Made by a program: the position numbers and the translations under genes. A stretch of 64,000 nucleotides of DNA. Origin: Coix lacryma-jobi var. lacryma-jobi (lineage: Eukaryota; Streptophyta; Magnoliopsida; Poales; Poaceae). The stretch is taken from contig CM019826.1 in the NCBI GenBank assembly GCA_009763385.1, positions 99,122,848-99,186,847 of the forward strand, given 5' to 3'. Below are positions 30,858-42,031 of this stretch, piece by piece; positions within the stretch are counted from its first letter, which is position 1; every line of letters begins with the position of its first letter. Below the pieces are notes generated by a model, which was not told where the DNA came from, searched no databases, and was given only the letters and a program-made list of their open reading frames with translations.

Positions 30858-32618
30858 CTACAGAGATTCGAGAAAGTCGGGATAGTTTTTTGCTAAGAAG
30901 TCTTCGGATTCCCAGGTGGCTTCTTCTTCAGAGTGCTGGTTCCACTGGATCTTGTACCATCTTGTGGTGGTTCTTTGGGTAACACGATCCTTGTGATCCA
31001 ACACGTGAACTGGATACTCAGTGTATGACAGATCTGGTTCTAGCTCAACGCCTTCAACTTCAACCACATGTTCAGGTACTCGGAGACACTTCTTGAGTTG
31101 GGAGACATGAAACACATTATGAACTGTTGAAAGATGATCGGGCAAACTTAGCTTGTAAGCGACCTTGCCACAACGATCCAGAATCTCAAACAGACCAATG
31201 TAGCGGGGTGCTAACTTTCCTTTGACTCCAAAACGAGTGACTCCTTTGGTGGGCGAGACCTTCAGGTACACATAATCCCCGATCTCGAACTGCAGAGGTC
31301 GACGTCTCTTGTCAGCATAACTTTTCTGTCGAGACTGTGCAATCTTCATGTTCTCTTGTATTTGCTTGACTTTCTCTTCCATATCTTTTACTAGGTCAAC
31401 TCCAAAGAATTCCCTTTCTCCGGGTTCAGACCAATTGAGAGGTGTACGACAACGGCGGCCGTACAGTGCTTCAAAGGGTGCCATTTTGATGCTCTCTTGG
31501 TAACTGTTATTATATGAGAACTCTGCCAAGGGCAAACAGTCATCCCAAGTATCTGCGAAGGTGAGCACACATGCTCTCAACATATCCTCTAACACTTGGT
31601 TGACTCGCTCAGTTTGTCCATCTGTTTGAGGATGATATGCCGTACTATGCAAGAGCTTGGTTCCAAGTGAGGCATGGAACGCTTTCCAGAACTTTGCAAC
31701 AAACTGGGTACCACGATCAGAGATAATGGTTTTGGGTATGCCATGGAGTTTTACTATGTTGTCCTTGTACAAAGTGGCATAAGTGGGGACGGTGTAACTG
31801 GTCTTCACTGGCAGGAAGTGAGCTTGCTTAGTAAGGCGATCCACGATCACCCATATGGAATCAAAACCTCTCGATGTCTTGGGTAGACCATTGATAAAGT
31901 CCATACTGATATCGTCCCATTTCCAAGCAGGTACAGGTAAAGGTTGCAATTCTCCCCCGGGCTTCATGTGCACGGCTTTGACTTTCTGGCAGGTATCGCA
32001 CTGAGCGACATACCGGGCGATCTCAATCTTCATCTTTGTCCACCAGACTCTTTGCTTCAAGTTCTGGTACATCTTGTTGCTGCCGGGGTGGATGGAGAAT
32101 CTAGTCAAGTGTGCTTCATCAAGGATTAACTTTCTTAACTCAGGCACTTTAGGAACTACTAACCGATTCTTAAACCATACTATTCCTTTATCATCAATCC
32201 TGAAACAATCAGCCTTTCCGGATTGGACCTTTTTGATGATGTGCTTGATTCCAGGGTTATCTTTTTGTGCAGCGATGATCTGCTCTCTGATAGGGGTTTC
32301 TATTCTGATATTATTCAGAGTTCCTTGTGGAATCATTTCAATATTCAACCTTTCCAGCTCATAACACAAAGAAGAATCATAGGGTTTCTTCATCAGACAG
32401 TTGCAATAAGACTTGCGACTGAGTGCATCGGCGACCACATTCGCCTTACCCGGATGGTAATGCACTTCAAGATCATAGTCCTTAATTAATTCAAGCCATC
32501 TTCTCTGCCTCATATTCAGTTCCTCTTGAGTGAAGATATACTTCAGGCTTTTGTGATCAGTGTACACATTACAGGTACTGCCCAACAAATAATGACGCCA
32601 GATCTTCAAGGCATGCAC
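30858..32618 (-). CDS. pol: ChrC pol C-terminal half: RNase H, integrase and chromodomain (open frame)
   Basis: This is a 586-codon open frame, the C-terminal half of a broken pol rather than an independent gene. The first 50 residues are RNase H (HALKIWRHYLLG, YTDHKSLKYIF, VVADALSR). The integrase zinc finger follows (H...H near HLTRFSIHPGSNKMY, CDTCQK). The catalytic core has D in WDDISMDFI, D in ISDRGTQF and E in GQTERVNQ. A GPY/F-type region (KGKLAPRYIGLFEI) leads to the chromodomain at the C terminus (EYPVHVLDHKDRV, RWYKIQWNQHSEEEATWE). At the aromatic-cage positions I see Tyr, Trp and, in place of the third aromatic, His. Chromodomains of this group are thought to steer integration toward methylated-H3 chromatin. 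TGA at about 32667 replaces an Arg codon just upstream in the RNase H frame. Confidence 0.9.
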   Translation of the reverse strand: MHALKIWRHYLLGSTCNVYTDHKSLKYIFTQEELNMRQRRWLELIKDYDLEVHYHPGKANVVADALSRKSYCNCLMKKPYDSSLCYELERLNIEMIPQGTLNNIRIETPIREQIIAAQKDNPGIKHIIKKVQSGKADCFRIDDKGIVWFKNRLVVPKVPELRKLILDEAHLTRFSIHPGSNKMYQNLKQRVWWTKMKIEIARYVAQCDTCQKVKAVHMKPGGELQPLPVPAWKWDDISMDFINGLPKTSRGFDSIWVIVDRLTKQAHFLPVKTSYTVPTYATLYKDNIVKLHGIPKTIISDRGTQFVAKFWKAFHASLGTKLLHSTAYHPQTDGQTERVNQVLEDMLRACVLTFADTWDDCLPLAEFSYNNSYQESIKMAPFEALYGRRCRTPLNWSEPGEREFFGVDLVKDMEEKVKQIQENMKIAQSRQKSYADKRRRPLQFEIGDYVYLKVSPTKGVTRFGVKGKLAPRYIGLFEILDRCGKVAYKLSLPDHLSTVHNVFHVSQLKKCLRVPEHVVEVEGVELEPDLSYTEYPVHVLDHKDRVTQRTTTRWYKIQWNQHSEEEATWESEDFLAKNYPDFLESL

Positions 32619-34144
32619 TACTGCTACTAACTCGAGATCATGAGTTGGGTAATTCTCTTCATGTCGCTTAAGCTGTCAGGAGGCATAAGCGATCACTCGA
32701 CCTTCTTGCATCAAAACACAGCCCAAACCAGTACCAGATGCATCACAGTAGACATCAAAGGGTTTCTCGATGTCGGCTGGGCTAAGACAGGTGATGTGGT
32801 TAACAATTTCTTCAGAGTTTGAAAGGCTTGCTCACAAGCTGCTGACCAGACAAACTTCACAGAATTCTTTACTAACTCAGTGATAGGCTTGGCGATCTTG
32901 AGAAATCTGGGATGAATCGACGATAATATCCTGCCATTCCCATAAAACTGCGGACTTGAGTGAACAGTGTAAGTGGCTTCCAATCCAGAATGTCTGCCAC
33001 TTACCAGGGTCACTGACACAGACAAACCCTTCAGCGGAAAGGACATGACCAAGAAACTGTATCTGTTCTAACCAGAACTCACCATTTACTGAACTTGGCA
33101 TACAGCTGATGTCTCTTGAGACGGGATAGAACGATACAAAGATGTTCGGCATGATCTTCAGGGGTTTTTGAGTAGACAAGGATGTCGTCATGAACACGAC
33201 CACGAATTTATCAAGCTCTGGCATGAACACAGAGTTCATGAGGTACATGAAATGAGCAGGGGCTTGGTCAACCGAAGGACATGACCAAGTACTCATATAG
33301 GCCGTATCTGGTGGTGAAAGCTGTTTTAGGAATATCTTCAGGACGAATCTTTATTTGGTGGTAGCCAGATCTGAGATCGATCTTGGAGAATACTTTGGCT
33401 CCAACTAACTGGTCAAGAGAAGATCAATCCGAGGCAAGGGATATTTATTTTTGATGGTGACCTCATTGAGTGGGCGATAGTCAATGCACATTCTGAGAGT
33501 CTTGTCTTTCTTCTTTACAAGATTGCAGGACAACCCCAAGGAGACGAGCTTGGGCGAATGAAACCCTTGTCCAACAATCTTGTAATTGGATTTTTATTCT
33601 GCCACTCTCTGGGAGGCATTCGATAAGCTCTGCGGGATATAGGAGCAGTCCCCGGGCTTTAGCTCTATGGCAACTCACGTCACGGTCAGGAGCAGACCAG
33701 GCAAATCCTCAGGAAAAACATCAGGGAATCACAAACCACGGGGATGTCTCTGGTTTCCAGAACATAGGTGGTATTTATTTGAGTGGCTGCTGGTTTTTGA
33801 GGCATTGGAAGTTGGAGAAGTCGTTTGGCGGTACTGTTAGGAATATCCACTCTCACACTCTATTCAAGATGTCGATCATGGCTTTAATACTGACACATCC
33901 ATTCATGCCTAGGATGACATCTATCTCCTGAGCATGAAGCACTATCATGGTGGTGGGAAATACATGTTCCCCCAACATTACTGGTATACTGCGAACACGT
34001 TTCCTTAGTACTATACCACGCTCCAGGCGAAAATATGCGAAACTTTCTTTTAAATCCTCAATTGATATTTCATGCTTGATGACAAAAGTACGACTGATGA
34101 AGGAATGCGATGCAACCGAATCAAACAACACAACTGCAGGGTGA
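32619..34144 (-). pseudogene. pol: ChrC pol N-terminal half: protease and reverse transcriptase, heavily frameshifted
   Basis: Protease lies at 34131-33853. Its active-site triplet reads DSV instead of DSG (LFDSVASHSFI). RT pieces follow in alternating frames, with MPELDKFVVVF immediately before the active-site motif. A one-base loss there (near 33190) turns FIDD out of frame. The GHVLSAEG block follows, then the RNase H start (KIAKPITELVKNSVKF, QAFQTLKKLLTTSPVLAQP). An in-frame TGA lies near 32667. The order PR-RT-RNase H-IN is gypsy. ChrB gives an almost uninterrupted guide for the same region. Confidence 0.88.
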
Positions 34145-35310
34145 TTGGCACAGGAAACCTACCGATCATGACGGGCTCCCCTTCTGGTATAAATCGCTGA
34201 AAGCGGTGTAGTAGACTTGCCCGTGCTTCTTGACAATCCTGCCTTTCTGGGCTGTTGCTCTGCTGGGCACGTGCTGCTGCTGCTGAGTCCTCCGGGATTC
34301 CTTTGAGCATTCTGAGCATACCTCTTGGGCTTTGGGCACTCACGAGACCAGTGACCAAGCTGCCGCAGTTGTAGCAGGGATGGTTGTAGGCTGTTTGTGG
34401 AGTGGTGATACGACACCTGGGGCGTTCGGCTGTGTGGCACTCTGCTGGTTGGCATTATGGGTGTGGCCGCAGTACGGACGACCACTTGCTGGTTGGGGTA
34501 AGGTAGACGATTGTGGTGGTGGCTGGGGTGATAGAATGATTCTCTGCGTTTTGTTGACCGCCAGAGAAGCTGCTGACCCTGCTTTCTTTCTTCTTCTTCT
34601 CTCCTGGTACTAGGCGATTGCTTTCTTCAAAAGCAACAGCCCGGTCAACAAACATCGTGATAAGACCCAGTCAGGTTATTGGACAACTCCTGCGGATCTT
34701 TGGGTGCAGTCCTCTGAGGAAACAATCCCTCTTCTTCTCATCTGTGTTGACATACTCTGAGGCATACTGGCTGAGATGATTGAATTGACCCACATACTGC
34801 ATGACTGTGGAGTCTTTCTGTTGAGAGCCAGGAACTTATCAAGCTTCATTTTCATTAATCCTGAAGGGATGTGATGAGCACGGAAGCAGTGCGGAACTCC
34901 TCCGGTCAACCGATGACCTTCTGGCTGGGCAGCCAACAGGTTGCGTACCAAGCACTTGCCGGACCACGAAGCTGCTGTGAAGCGAACCGTGCTTCTGGAT
35001 ATCGGTGCAGTTGATAAGACCAAACTTCTGCTCCATGGTGCGGAGCCAATCATCAGCTTCGAGGGGTTCATCGGCCTTGGTGAAGACCGGTGGACGAGTT
35101 TCGGTGAATTCCACATAGGTGGTCTCTTGGTTGATGTTGTGGCGACCACGGTGAAAGTTCTCTGCTGTCCTTGGTTTTGAGCCATTAGGTTGCAGCGGCG
35201 GCCAAGGCTGCAATGGCATCTTGCTAGCGTAGCAGGAACAGGTGGAGGGTTTGGAAGGTTGGCATCATCAGAACCTCCACTCCAGTGCGAGTGTTCACAG
35301 GCATCTGTTA
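34145..35310 (-). pseudogene. gag: ChrC gag, frameshifted
   Basis: It starts near 35305 with MPVNTRTG, against MPVHTRASG in ChrB, and breaks frame almost at once. The central retrotransposon-gag region is readable as YVEFTETRPPVFTKADEPLEADDWLRTMEQKF. A zinc knuckle with CYNCG...GHWSRECP is split between frames near 34355. The C-terminal Gln/Ser-rich part runs into protease. Neighbours are the H3-like ORF upstream and pol downstream, as in ChrB. Confidence 0.84.
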
Positions 35311-35536
35311 AGCACTTGGAACTTAGCATTCATAGATAGGGTTCTGAAAACAACAGACTGATAGCTTCTTCTGATACAAAAGACTGATGACTTGATAAGG
35401 TGACTGACAGATGATATAGACCGATAAAGGGAAAGATGCGAAAAGAAAGATACATGCCAGACTTGGCACAGACAGACTAACGCTCCCAAACTAGACTAAG
35501 GTTTTTAGGTAAGCAGATGGTACAGACACTACGAGT

Positions 35537-36141
35537 CTAGTCGTCGTCGATGATGATCATGTCTTCGTCGTCGTCTTCTTCGAGGATGAGCTCAGGCTCT
35601 TCCTCCTCGTCCTCGTCTTCAGCGTGGACGTCCTCAGCAGGTTCAATTTCTTCGTCCACGTCTGGCTCTTGTTCCACATCGGGTTCTTCCACTACTCTCG
35701 TCCTCAGGGTCTTCCATAACCGGGGGTACCAAGGGTGGAGTTGATCATACAGCTGATGCACTTTCTCATGAAGCATATCATTGAACTGTTCAATCTGAGC
35801 TGTGTACTGCTGCCAGTCCGTGGAGCTGGGCTCTGGTAACGTCCTCGCGGGTCCAAGCATCATTGCGCTGCTCGATAGCGCGAACCGTATCCGATTGGCC
35901 TGCTCCAGGGAAGCTCGTGCCTCATAAAACTCCAGGCGTGAGTGTAGAAGTCATGCTCCAAGTTCTTCAGCTCAGCCTTCAGATCCTTGATCTCCTCCTT
36001 CAGGTTCTTACGGTTGCGGCGGGGAAAGCGACGACCGTTGGAAGATTCTCCAGTCTCCTCCCCAGCGCGTGGTGCCAGCTGGTGGCGTGGCACACCATGC
36101 GGTCCAGTCGACTTGCGGGCAGTCAGCTTGATACGGGCCAT
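35537..36141 (-). pseudogene. ChrC H3-tail-like ORF upstream of gag (one frameshift)
   Basis: The start at 36141 gives MARIKLTARKSTG, which differs from the histone H3 N terminus (ARTKQTARKSTG) only at T3 and Q5. It continues GVPRHQLAPR, parallel to H3 KAPRKQLATK. R8, K9, S10 and the ARKS motif are kept. A basic stretch (RRFPRRNRKNLKEE) and a coiled coil follow (LKEEIKDLKAELKNLEHDF). A frameshift near 35910 moves the rest into another frame (35863-35537). That part continues the coil (YTAQIEQFNDMLHEKVHQLYDQL) and ends in a long Asp/Glu-rich tail (EDEDEEEEPELILEEDDDED). It is not a histone: there is no histone fold. It lies between the primer binding site and gag. Function is unknown; mimicry of the H3 tail is my inference. 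Confidence 0.82.
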
Positions 36142-36455
36142 GTCTGGATAAGAGAAGATGGATGAGAAAGGCTAGCAAGAACAGGTAAAGGCATACTACC
36201 ACCAACGAACTTAGAGAGGAAGTTAACTTAAGTGATTATGACATGATGCATGAATCGTTTCTACGGAACAAAGCAATGCATAAATAAATAAGGTACATAG
36301 GCTTTAAAATATGTTGTTCCACTAGCTAGTGTGCCATATGAGAGACAAGATGAGAGAGCAATTTTTGGACTCAAAATAGTCAAGTTTAGTTTGTTTGGAC
36401 TCAAAAGGTCTTTTGAAGTTTTCGCAAAAACGAACACTGCAACGTAAAGTGAGAT
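36142..36455 (-). other. ChrC untranslated leader
   Basis: About 310 bp lies between the primer binding site and the H3-like ORF. It is AT-rich and I see no ORF or structural element. Confidence 0.6.
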
Positions 36456-36467
36456 GCTCCGATACCA
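36456..36467 (-). other. ChrC primer binding site
   Basis: The minus strand reads TGGTATCGGAGC, one base different from the initiator-Met-tRNA complement TGGTATCAGAGC, and lies three bases from the LTR. Confidence 0.88.
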
Positions 36468-36470
36468 CTC

Positions 36471-38848
36471 TGTGACGAAACAACCCTAATCCCATGGCCC
36501 ACGTGTCCCTGTCAACCTCTGACAGCCGAACCCCTGTTCCATGTGATTAAACCTGTTCGCCACCGGGCTACATCAGTGCCCAATTCCGCAGGATCATCTC
36601 ACAATTCGGTTACAGCATTGCATACTTTTACAAATAATATCGGAATAAAGAGCGGAAGACTTAAATAACAATAGTTTTACAAAGCAGGGTTCCAATAGAA
36701 ATTAAGGTGCAGTTATTACAAACCAAGTTCTGATATTAGAAATAGACATAGGCAACATAGTACGAACAACAAAGATACTTATAATCACCCAGCCCGCGGG
36801 TGTACAACTATTCTTCGGCCTCATCGGCCTCTTCCTGGACGATGGTCACGCAGCAGGGTGCAAGACACATCGGGGACTCTGTCATACCTGCAGCATGGGT
36901 AACAAACCCTGAGTACTGGGGTACTCAACAGACTACCCGACTAAAGAAAGGGAGAAGACTCAGGAATGAGAGGCTTAGGGTAGTCAAGGTAAGGCTTAAG
37001 CAAGATCAAGTATTTTGCAGAAAAGCATTTTTGTAAACCTTATTTTTTTTTTTGAAAGATTCAGTATTCCTCAATTCTTCATCGTTCATGATTCATTTTA
37101 CATTTCAAAACATTCCTAGTTGAGAACCACTCTCCGTTGACAGTCAGTGACCAAGTCTCCATAACCGAGGAGCAACGTTAATCCGGATAAATAATACTCA
37201 GCTGAGGATCCCTATCCACACTGCATATGTAGCACCCAAGCTTGCATATGCCAACTCGTCTACCACGATTCCTCCAAGAAGGGTGTGGCTCGAGGGTGAG
37301 GCTCGAGGGTGTGGCTCGAGGGTGAGGCTCGACACGTGCTCGAGGGTGAGGCTCGAGGGAGGAGACGGCCGCGGCGGCACTCCCGGCGATTCGGCGACCC
37401 TGTACACCAGGCACGGCCACCAGTAGCTGGTTAGGAACGCAAGAAGGCAAGGAATGAAGGTCGAGGCCAGAGGCAGGAGAGGTGGAGCGACGGCGGCGAA
37501 TTCCGTCGACCCGAGTCAGACGGCTTCTCACCGGCGCTGAGGAGAAGGACTTGCACTCGGCGGTGGGAGCCGGTAGCGGTGGAATTGAGGGGTTGGGGAG
37601 CTGCGCGACGTCGAGGCGAAGCTGCTGGCTAGGTGGTTGAGCGACGGAAGCTCTGGACTGGCCTGGCCACGGTGGCGGAGGGATGAGGAGGTCTGCCGGC
37701 CGGCGGTCCCTTTTTATAGGCACGGTCGGGGACGGTAGAGAGCACGGGATGGTGTGGATGAGCTCGGCCGAAGCGTGCGCACTCAATTGCAAGCCGGCGG
37801 GAGGACGGGCGTGCACCCAGGGCCTGGGCGAAGGCTCGCCGGTGACGGCCACGCGGCGGCGACGCCCTGGGCACTGTAGGGGACGGGGCGGAGGTCAGCG
37901 CTTGCGCGTGCGGGTGCGGCATGATGGCGCGGGCGCAGGCGACAAGTCGGGGGCGGGCGTGCGGCTGCCAGGCGCGTGTGGCGCAAGCGGCGCTAGCGCG
38001 CGGTCATGGCCGGGGCCCCCTCCTGCTCTGTGCCGGCTAGAGGTAGGGGATGAACAGGGCTAGGTCGGGTTTGACTTTCTGTATTTCGCAAATTACTCCC
38101 AAACTTGAACTGAGCAGCAAAAACTCAAAATACCAAAGTTGTGCAGAAAAAGGAGATCTACAACTTTGTCAAAAAGAAAATTTTCAAAATCCAAGTAGTT
38201 TTTGGACCACATTTGAAAACAGAAAAGGGAACACTTTGGGATTTGAATAAATTCAAATTACTTTTGATTTTACATTGAAAGTTGGAAATCTGCAAATATG
38301 AAAGTTGTTCCTTTATCAAAACCTACAACTTTGCTAATATACCCTTTTTCTGAAACTCAATAGTTTTTAATAAATTTTGAAAACTGAAAAGGGGACAAAC
38401 TGGAATTTGAATGAATTTGGATTTACTTCAAACTTTGTACAGAAACTTGAAAATTTGTAATACCAAAGTTGTTTCTCTTGGCCAGATCTACAACTTTGCT
38501 TTTTGACCAACCTCAATTTTTGAATAATTTTTGAATTACAAAAAGAGGGATAAAATCCAGGGTTTGGAAATCAGGGTTTTGCAAAGGGATTTGAAATCTG
38601 ATTTTGATTTTTGAACTTTGGCCAACACAACAAAACTTCAAGACATCCAACTGAACAAAATCACACAAAGCTAGGCACAGAGGTGAAATTACCATTTTTG
38701 CCCTTATAGGAAGATTTGGGCTTTAGGGTTTTTTGAAAAGAGATTGCTACACAAGCACTAAGCAAACATAAATGCAAGGCAAGAATGATTAATGACTAAT
38801 GATGATGACATGTCAGGTTAATTACAGTTAAACACCAGAGGTGTTACA
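36471..38848 (-). repeat. ChrC 5' LTR (2,378 bp, internally deleted)
   Basis: It begins TGTGACGAAACAACC and ends GGTGTTACA. It matches 26606-27420 and 29231-30787 of the 3' LTR but lacks the 1.8 kb between them; the junction is at about 37279. Many single-base deletions relative to the 3' LTR sit in homopolymer runs. A TATA box is at 37709-37719 (minus). No gene is present. Confidence 0.92.
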
Positions 38849-41066
38849 ATGATTTCTTATCAACAGTAATTAACTCATCAATTATATATATAAATTGTTA
38901 ATCAAAGATTGAGCTAATTAGACAACACAATCATGATACCATCCAAAGAGATTTCTCCTAACCCAAACCTTGCTGTGTGAATTGACTCAGTAACATTACA
39001 GTGACCATCAAGCTTTTAACAATATGATAAAGAAATCAAATTGCAGAACTAAGCTTAATCAAGCAACCACCATTATTGATTATGACTTAATTATTAAGGT
39101 TAAAAATTTATTTTCACCAATTAGGCTCATAATTTTTGCAGAGGTGTGTTATGTGTTGCAAAGTACTACAAAATTGATTTCACAATTTCTGGACTTCAGG
39201 AACAGCCTACAAAAATTATTTAAAGTGCCTAAACCATTTATTTAACTATTTTAATACCCCAATAAAACTTGTCCAAATCAAAGTTTCATATTTTTAAATT
39301 TTTCTTTACATAACAGAGAGGCACACAAAAATTTTCACGATTTTAGAAGCTATAACAAAAATACGGCAAAAATGACAAATTCTGCTACTGTTCATATGCG
39401 CAAAAATGAAAAAACCCTAACGCTGAGCCACTGACAGGCGGGGCCCGGCTGTCAGGCCAACCTGGCGCTCCAGCCCGCGCGCGCGGCGGCGGCGTTGACC
39501 GCCGGCCGTTCTCGCCGGCGGCGAGGCCAGGGACAAATCCGACACCACCGTGACACTCTCCTACGGCTTGCGAACACGTGGGTGGGCTCGGACCGGACAG
39601 GGAGTGACCGCAGACGGAGCACCCGCGGCAATGGCGGCTCGGCCGCGCCGTTCCCCGCGGCGCGCCGGCGTTCCGGCCAAAGCGGCGCGGTAGCGTTGAA
39701 AAGGAGGCGAGCATCGGCATCAGGAACCTCACCTAGGGCTGGTGCTCGCGTCGGATAGGTCGGAGGTGCTCGGGGAATAGGAAGTCGACGGCGGCGAAAA
39801 TGGCGGCGGCCCGAAGCTTGGCGGCGACGTTCCGGCGACCCCGACGCGGTAGCGACCTGGAAATCGAGCCGATGATGATCAGTGAGCCAAGGAGTAGCTG
39901 GTGGTGTACCCAATTTGGTTCAAGAGGTCTCGAGCTCACCGCGCGTCGAGAACAGTGGCCGCGGCGGCACTTCACCGGAGTTGGAGAAGACGAGGCTCGG
40001 CCGGGCAATGCAGGGGACCTGGGCGCGATTCAGTGGGTTGGGGGGGTGGTCACGGTCGTGGCGGAGCTGTGGTTGGGCTAGCACTGGCGGAGGAGACTCA
40101 ACAGCGACGAATTCCGTCGCCGGAGTTCGTGCGTTCGTGGCCGGCGCTAGCAGAGAGGAAAGAAAGGAGTGGAGCACGGCGATGGAGTGGTATATGAAGA
40201 CGGCGAGGAGCTCGGGGAGTGCGCCAGCGAGTTGTGCATGCAGTGGGAGCGAGTGGTGCGTGGATGGGGACGTGTCGACGCCGAACGCCCCTGTGTCCAC
40301 GACGGCCGCCGTGGAGGCCATGCAAGCCTCCATGGACTGTAGCTACAGTGAGTTTTGTCCCCTTTTGAATTGCGCCCAAATTTTGAACTAAAGTGCAAAA
40401 TTCGTAAGAATGAAAGTTGTTCAGAATTTTGTGATCTACAAACTTTTTTTAAAGAACCATGTTCCAATTCGGCCTAGTTTTTGAATTATGGTTTGAATTC
40501 AAATTTGACCCAATGAATTCTCAAATTACATTGAAATTTTCTGAAGAACATCAAAATCTGTGAATATGAAAGTTGTCACATTTACCATTCCCTACAACTT
40601 TGATTAAAGGGCCAAGGTCAGATTCTCAATAGTTTGAGAGTTGTAGTTCAAGGGTAGATTCTAGGGTTTAAAACAAATTTGTTCCAATTCAAATTCTGTG
40701 CAGAATCTTTGTTAACTTTATATACCAAGTTGTTCCATTCATTAGTATCTACAACTTTGCTTTAAGGACCATGCCCACATTCAGCTTAGATTTTAGTCTT
40801 TATCATAGGGCCACTATAAGGACTTGTGATTTCATGAACCCTATAACACTATAAGTCTATCTTCACTAGAAATCATCCACTAGATTTCCTTAAGCACCAC
40901 ACATCAAATGAGCAAAACAGAATTTAAACAAAGATTGATTGAGACAAGCATGACAATTGAGTGTTACATAAATTTGTAATGCATCTTTATGTTGCTACAT
41001 GAATGCTTTCCATGGTCATGATGACATGTCAGGTTTTATTTGGCTTTAAACACCAGAGGTGTTACA
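38849..41066 (-). repeat. ChrB 3' LTR, part 2
   Basis: It resumes after the second ATGAT (38849-38853). The first 600 bp match the end of the window (63346-64000). A GC-rich section (39420-40340) with TATATACC on the minus strand near 40190 is the likely promoter/leader. AAAGTTGT/ACAACTTT pairs lie at about 40410-40760. It ends GGTGTTACA at 41066. Confidence 0.92.
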
Positions 41067-41080
41067 GCTCCTCCCCCCTT
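41067..41080 (-). other. ChrB polypurine tract
   Basis: The minus strand reads AAGGGGGGAGGAGC directly before the LTR start. Confidence 0.83.
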
Positions 41081-41209
41081 AAAGAAATCTCGTCACGACG
41101 GATTGGTTTGCCTGACTAAGTAATGGAAAAGGAAATGTGTCAAGATCTAAATCTATGACCCTCCTCTAAAGTACCAATGTAAGCTTTCCTAAGTCTGTGA
41201 AACACATAC

Positions 41210-41323
41210 CTAAATGGAAGCAAGGAAATCCGGAAAGTGCTCCAATAGAAAATCCTCAGATTCCCAAGTGGCTTCTTCTTCTGAGTGTTGATCCCAGTGC
41301 ACTTTATAGAATTTAACAGTTCT
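41210..41323 (-). pseudogene. pol: ChrB chromodomain, C-terminal half (separated from the rest of pol by Cop2)
   Basis: The minus strand from 41323 reads VKFYKVHWDQHSEEEATWE and continues to LEHFPDFLASI and a TAG stop at 41212-41210. It parallels the ChrC chromodomain end (RWYKIQWNQHSEEEATWE). Cop2 sits just upstream of this block, so the N-terminal half of the chromodomain is at 55487 onward. Confidence 0.9.
41319..41323. repeat. Target-site duplication of Cop2, left copy
   Basis: GTTCT here is repeated at 55487-55491 directly after the 3' LTR of Cop2. Confidence 0.95.
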
Positions 41324-41773
41324 TGTGGGTACATGGGTGTATGCGGGGTCTCTGAGTGTTGAGTGATTGTCAACTGGGATGATGCGCATGTTCTTTGGCT
41401 TGTGTTGTGCAGGTGTCGAGCACGGATACAGTGATCGACGGCGAGGTGAAGGTCAAGTTGAGACGTGTCGTGCCGATGGACCGGGTGCGGTGAAGGATGG
41501 GCGTGCCGTGCGACGGACGTGCCATGCCGAGGTACCGAGCGGTGAAGACGGAGGACGGACATGAGGCTTGGACTGAGGGACCAGAGGCCCGAGGATCAGC
41601 TGTGGTGGCTGGCAGCCCGTGATGACGACAAGTGAAGAAGTGCGGTCATGTGTTGCCTGCCTGAGTCGTGGACTCAGGGACACGTGTCGGTGGACGGGGT
41701 GCATGGGCTGTGCATCCCTCTACGACGTCGGTTTTGGTGTAGAGCCAGTGAAAAACCATCGAATGGACGGTTT

Positions 41774-42031
41774 CCAGGTTTGGGCCTCAAAACCTGGGCG
41801 TGGACGGTTTCCGAGTTTGGCCACAAAACTCGGGCTGAGGGTTTCCGAGTTTGGCCACAAAACTCGGGCTGAGGACGGTTTCCAGGTTTGGGCCACAAAA
41901 CCTAGGAGCTGAGGGTTTGCTGAGTTTGGCCTCAAAACTCGGATGCTGGTGGGCTGGTTTCTCGGTTTGGGGCCTCAAAACCGGGGTTGGCTGGAAAAGG
42001 CTGGTTTCCCGGTTTGGGCCACAAAACCGGG
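41774..42031 (+). repeat. Hairpin array in Cop2 5' LTR
   Basis: Units around TTTGG(G)CC(T/A)CAAAA have arms CCAGG/CCTGG, CCGAG/CTCGG and CCCGG/CCGGG. Some units have lost one G of the core. Confidence 0.86.

Larger units (their letters stand above)
26606..38848 (-). mobile_element. ChrC: second Tekay-type chromovirus, minus strand, inside the ChrB 3' LTR
   Basis: On the minus strand it has a 5' LTR (38848-36471), primer binding site, H3-tail-like ORF, gag, PR, RT, RNase H, integrase and chromodomain, polypurine tract and 3' LTR (30787-26606). It is flanked by perfect ATGAT duplications. The LTRs are very similar where both exist, but the 5' LTR lacks about 1.8 kb present in the 3' LTR. Gag and RT carry many frame breaks, while RNase H-integrase-chromodomain is one open frame of 586 codons. 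Confidence 0.94.

Noticed and set aside
37178..37852. 224-codon open frame on the minus strand in the ChrC 5' LTR
   Set aside because: It is GC-rich LTR leader sequence rich in Pro, Arg and Ser in every frame. The matching frame in the 3' LTR is different because of indels, and no domain is visible.
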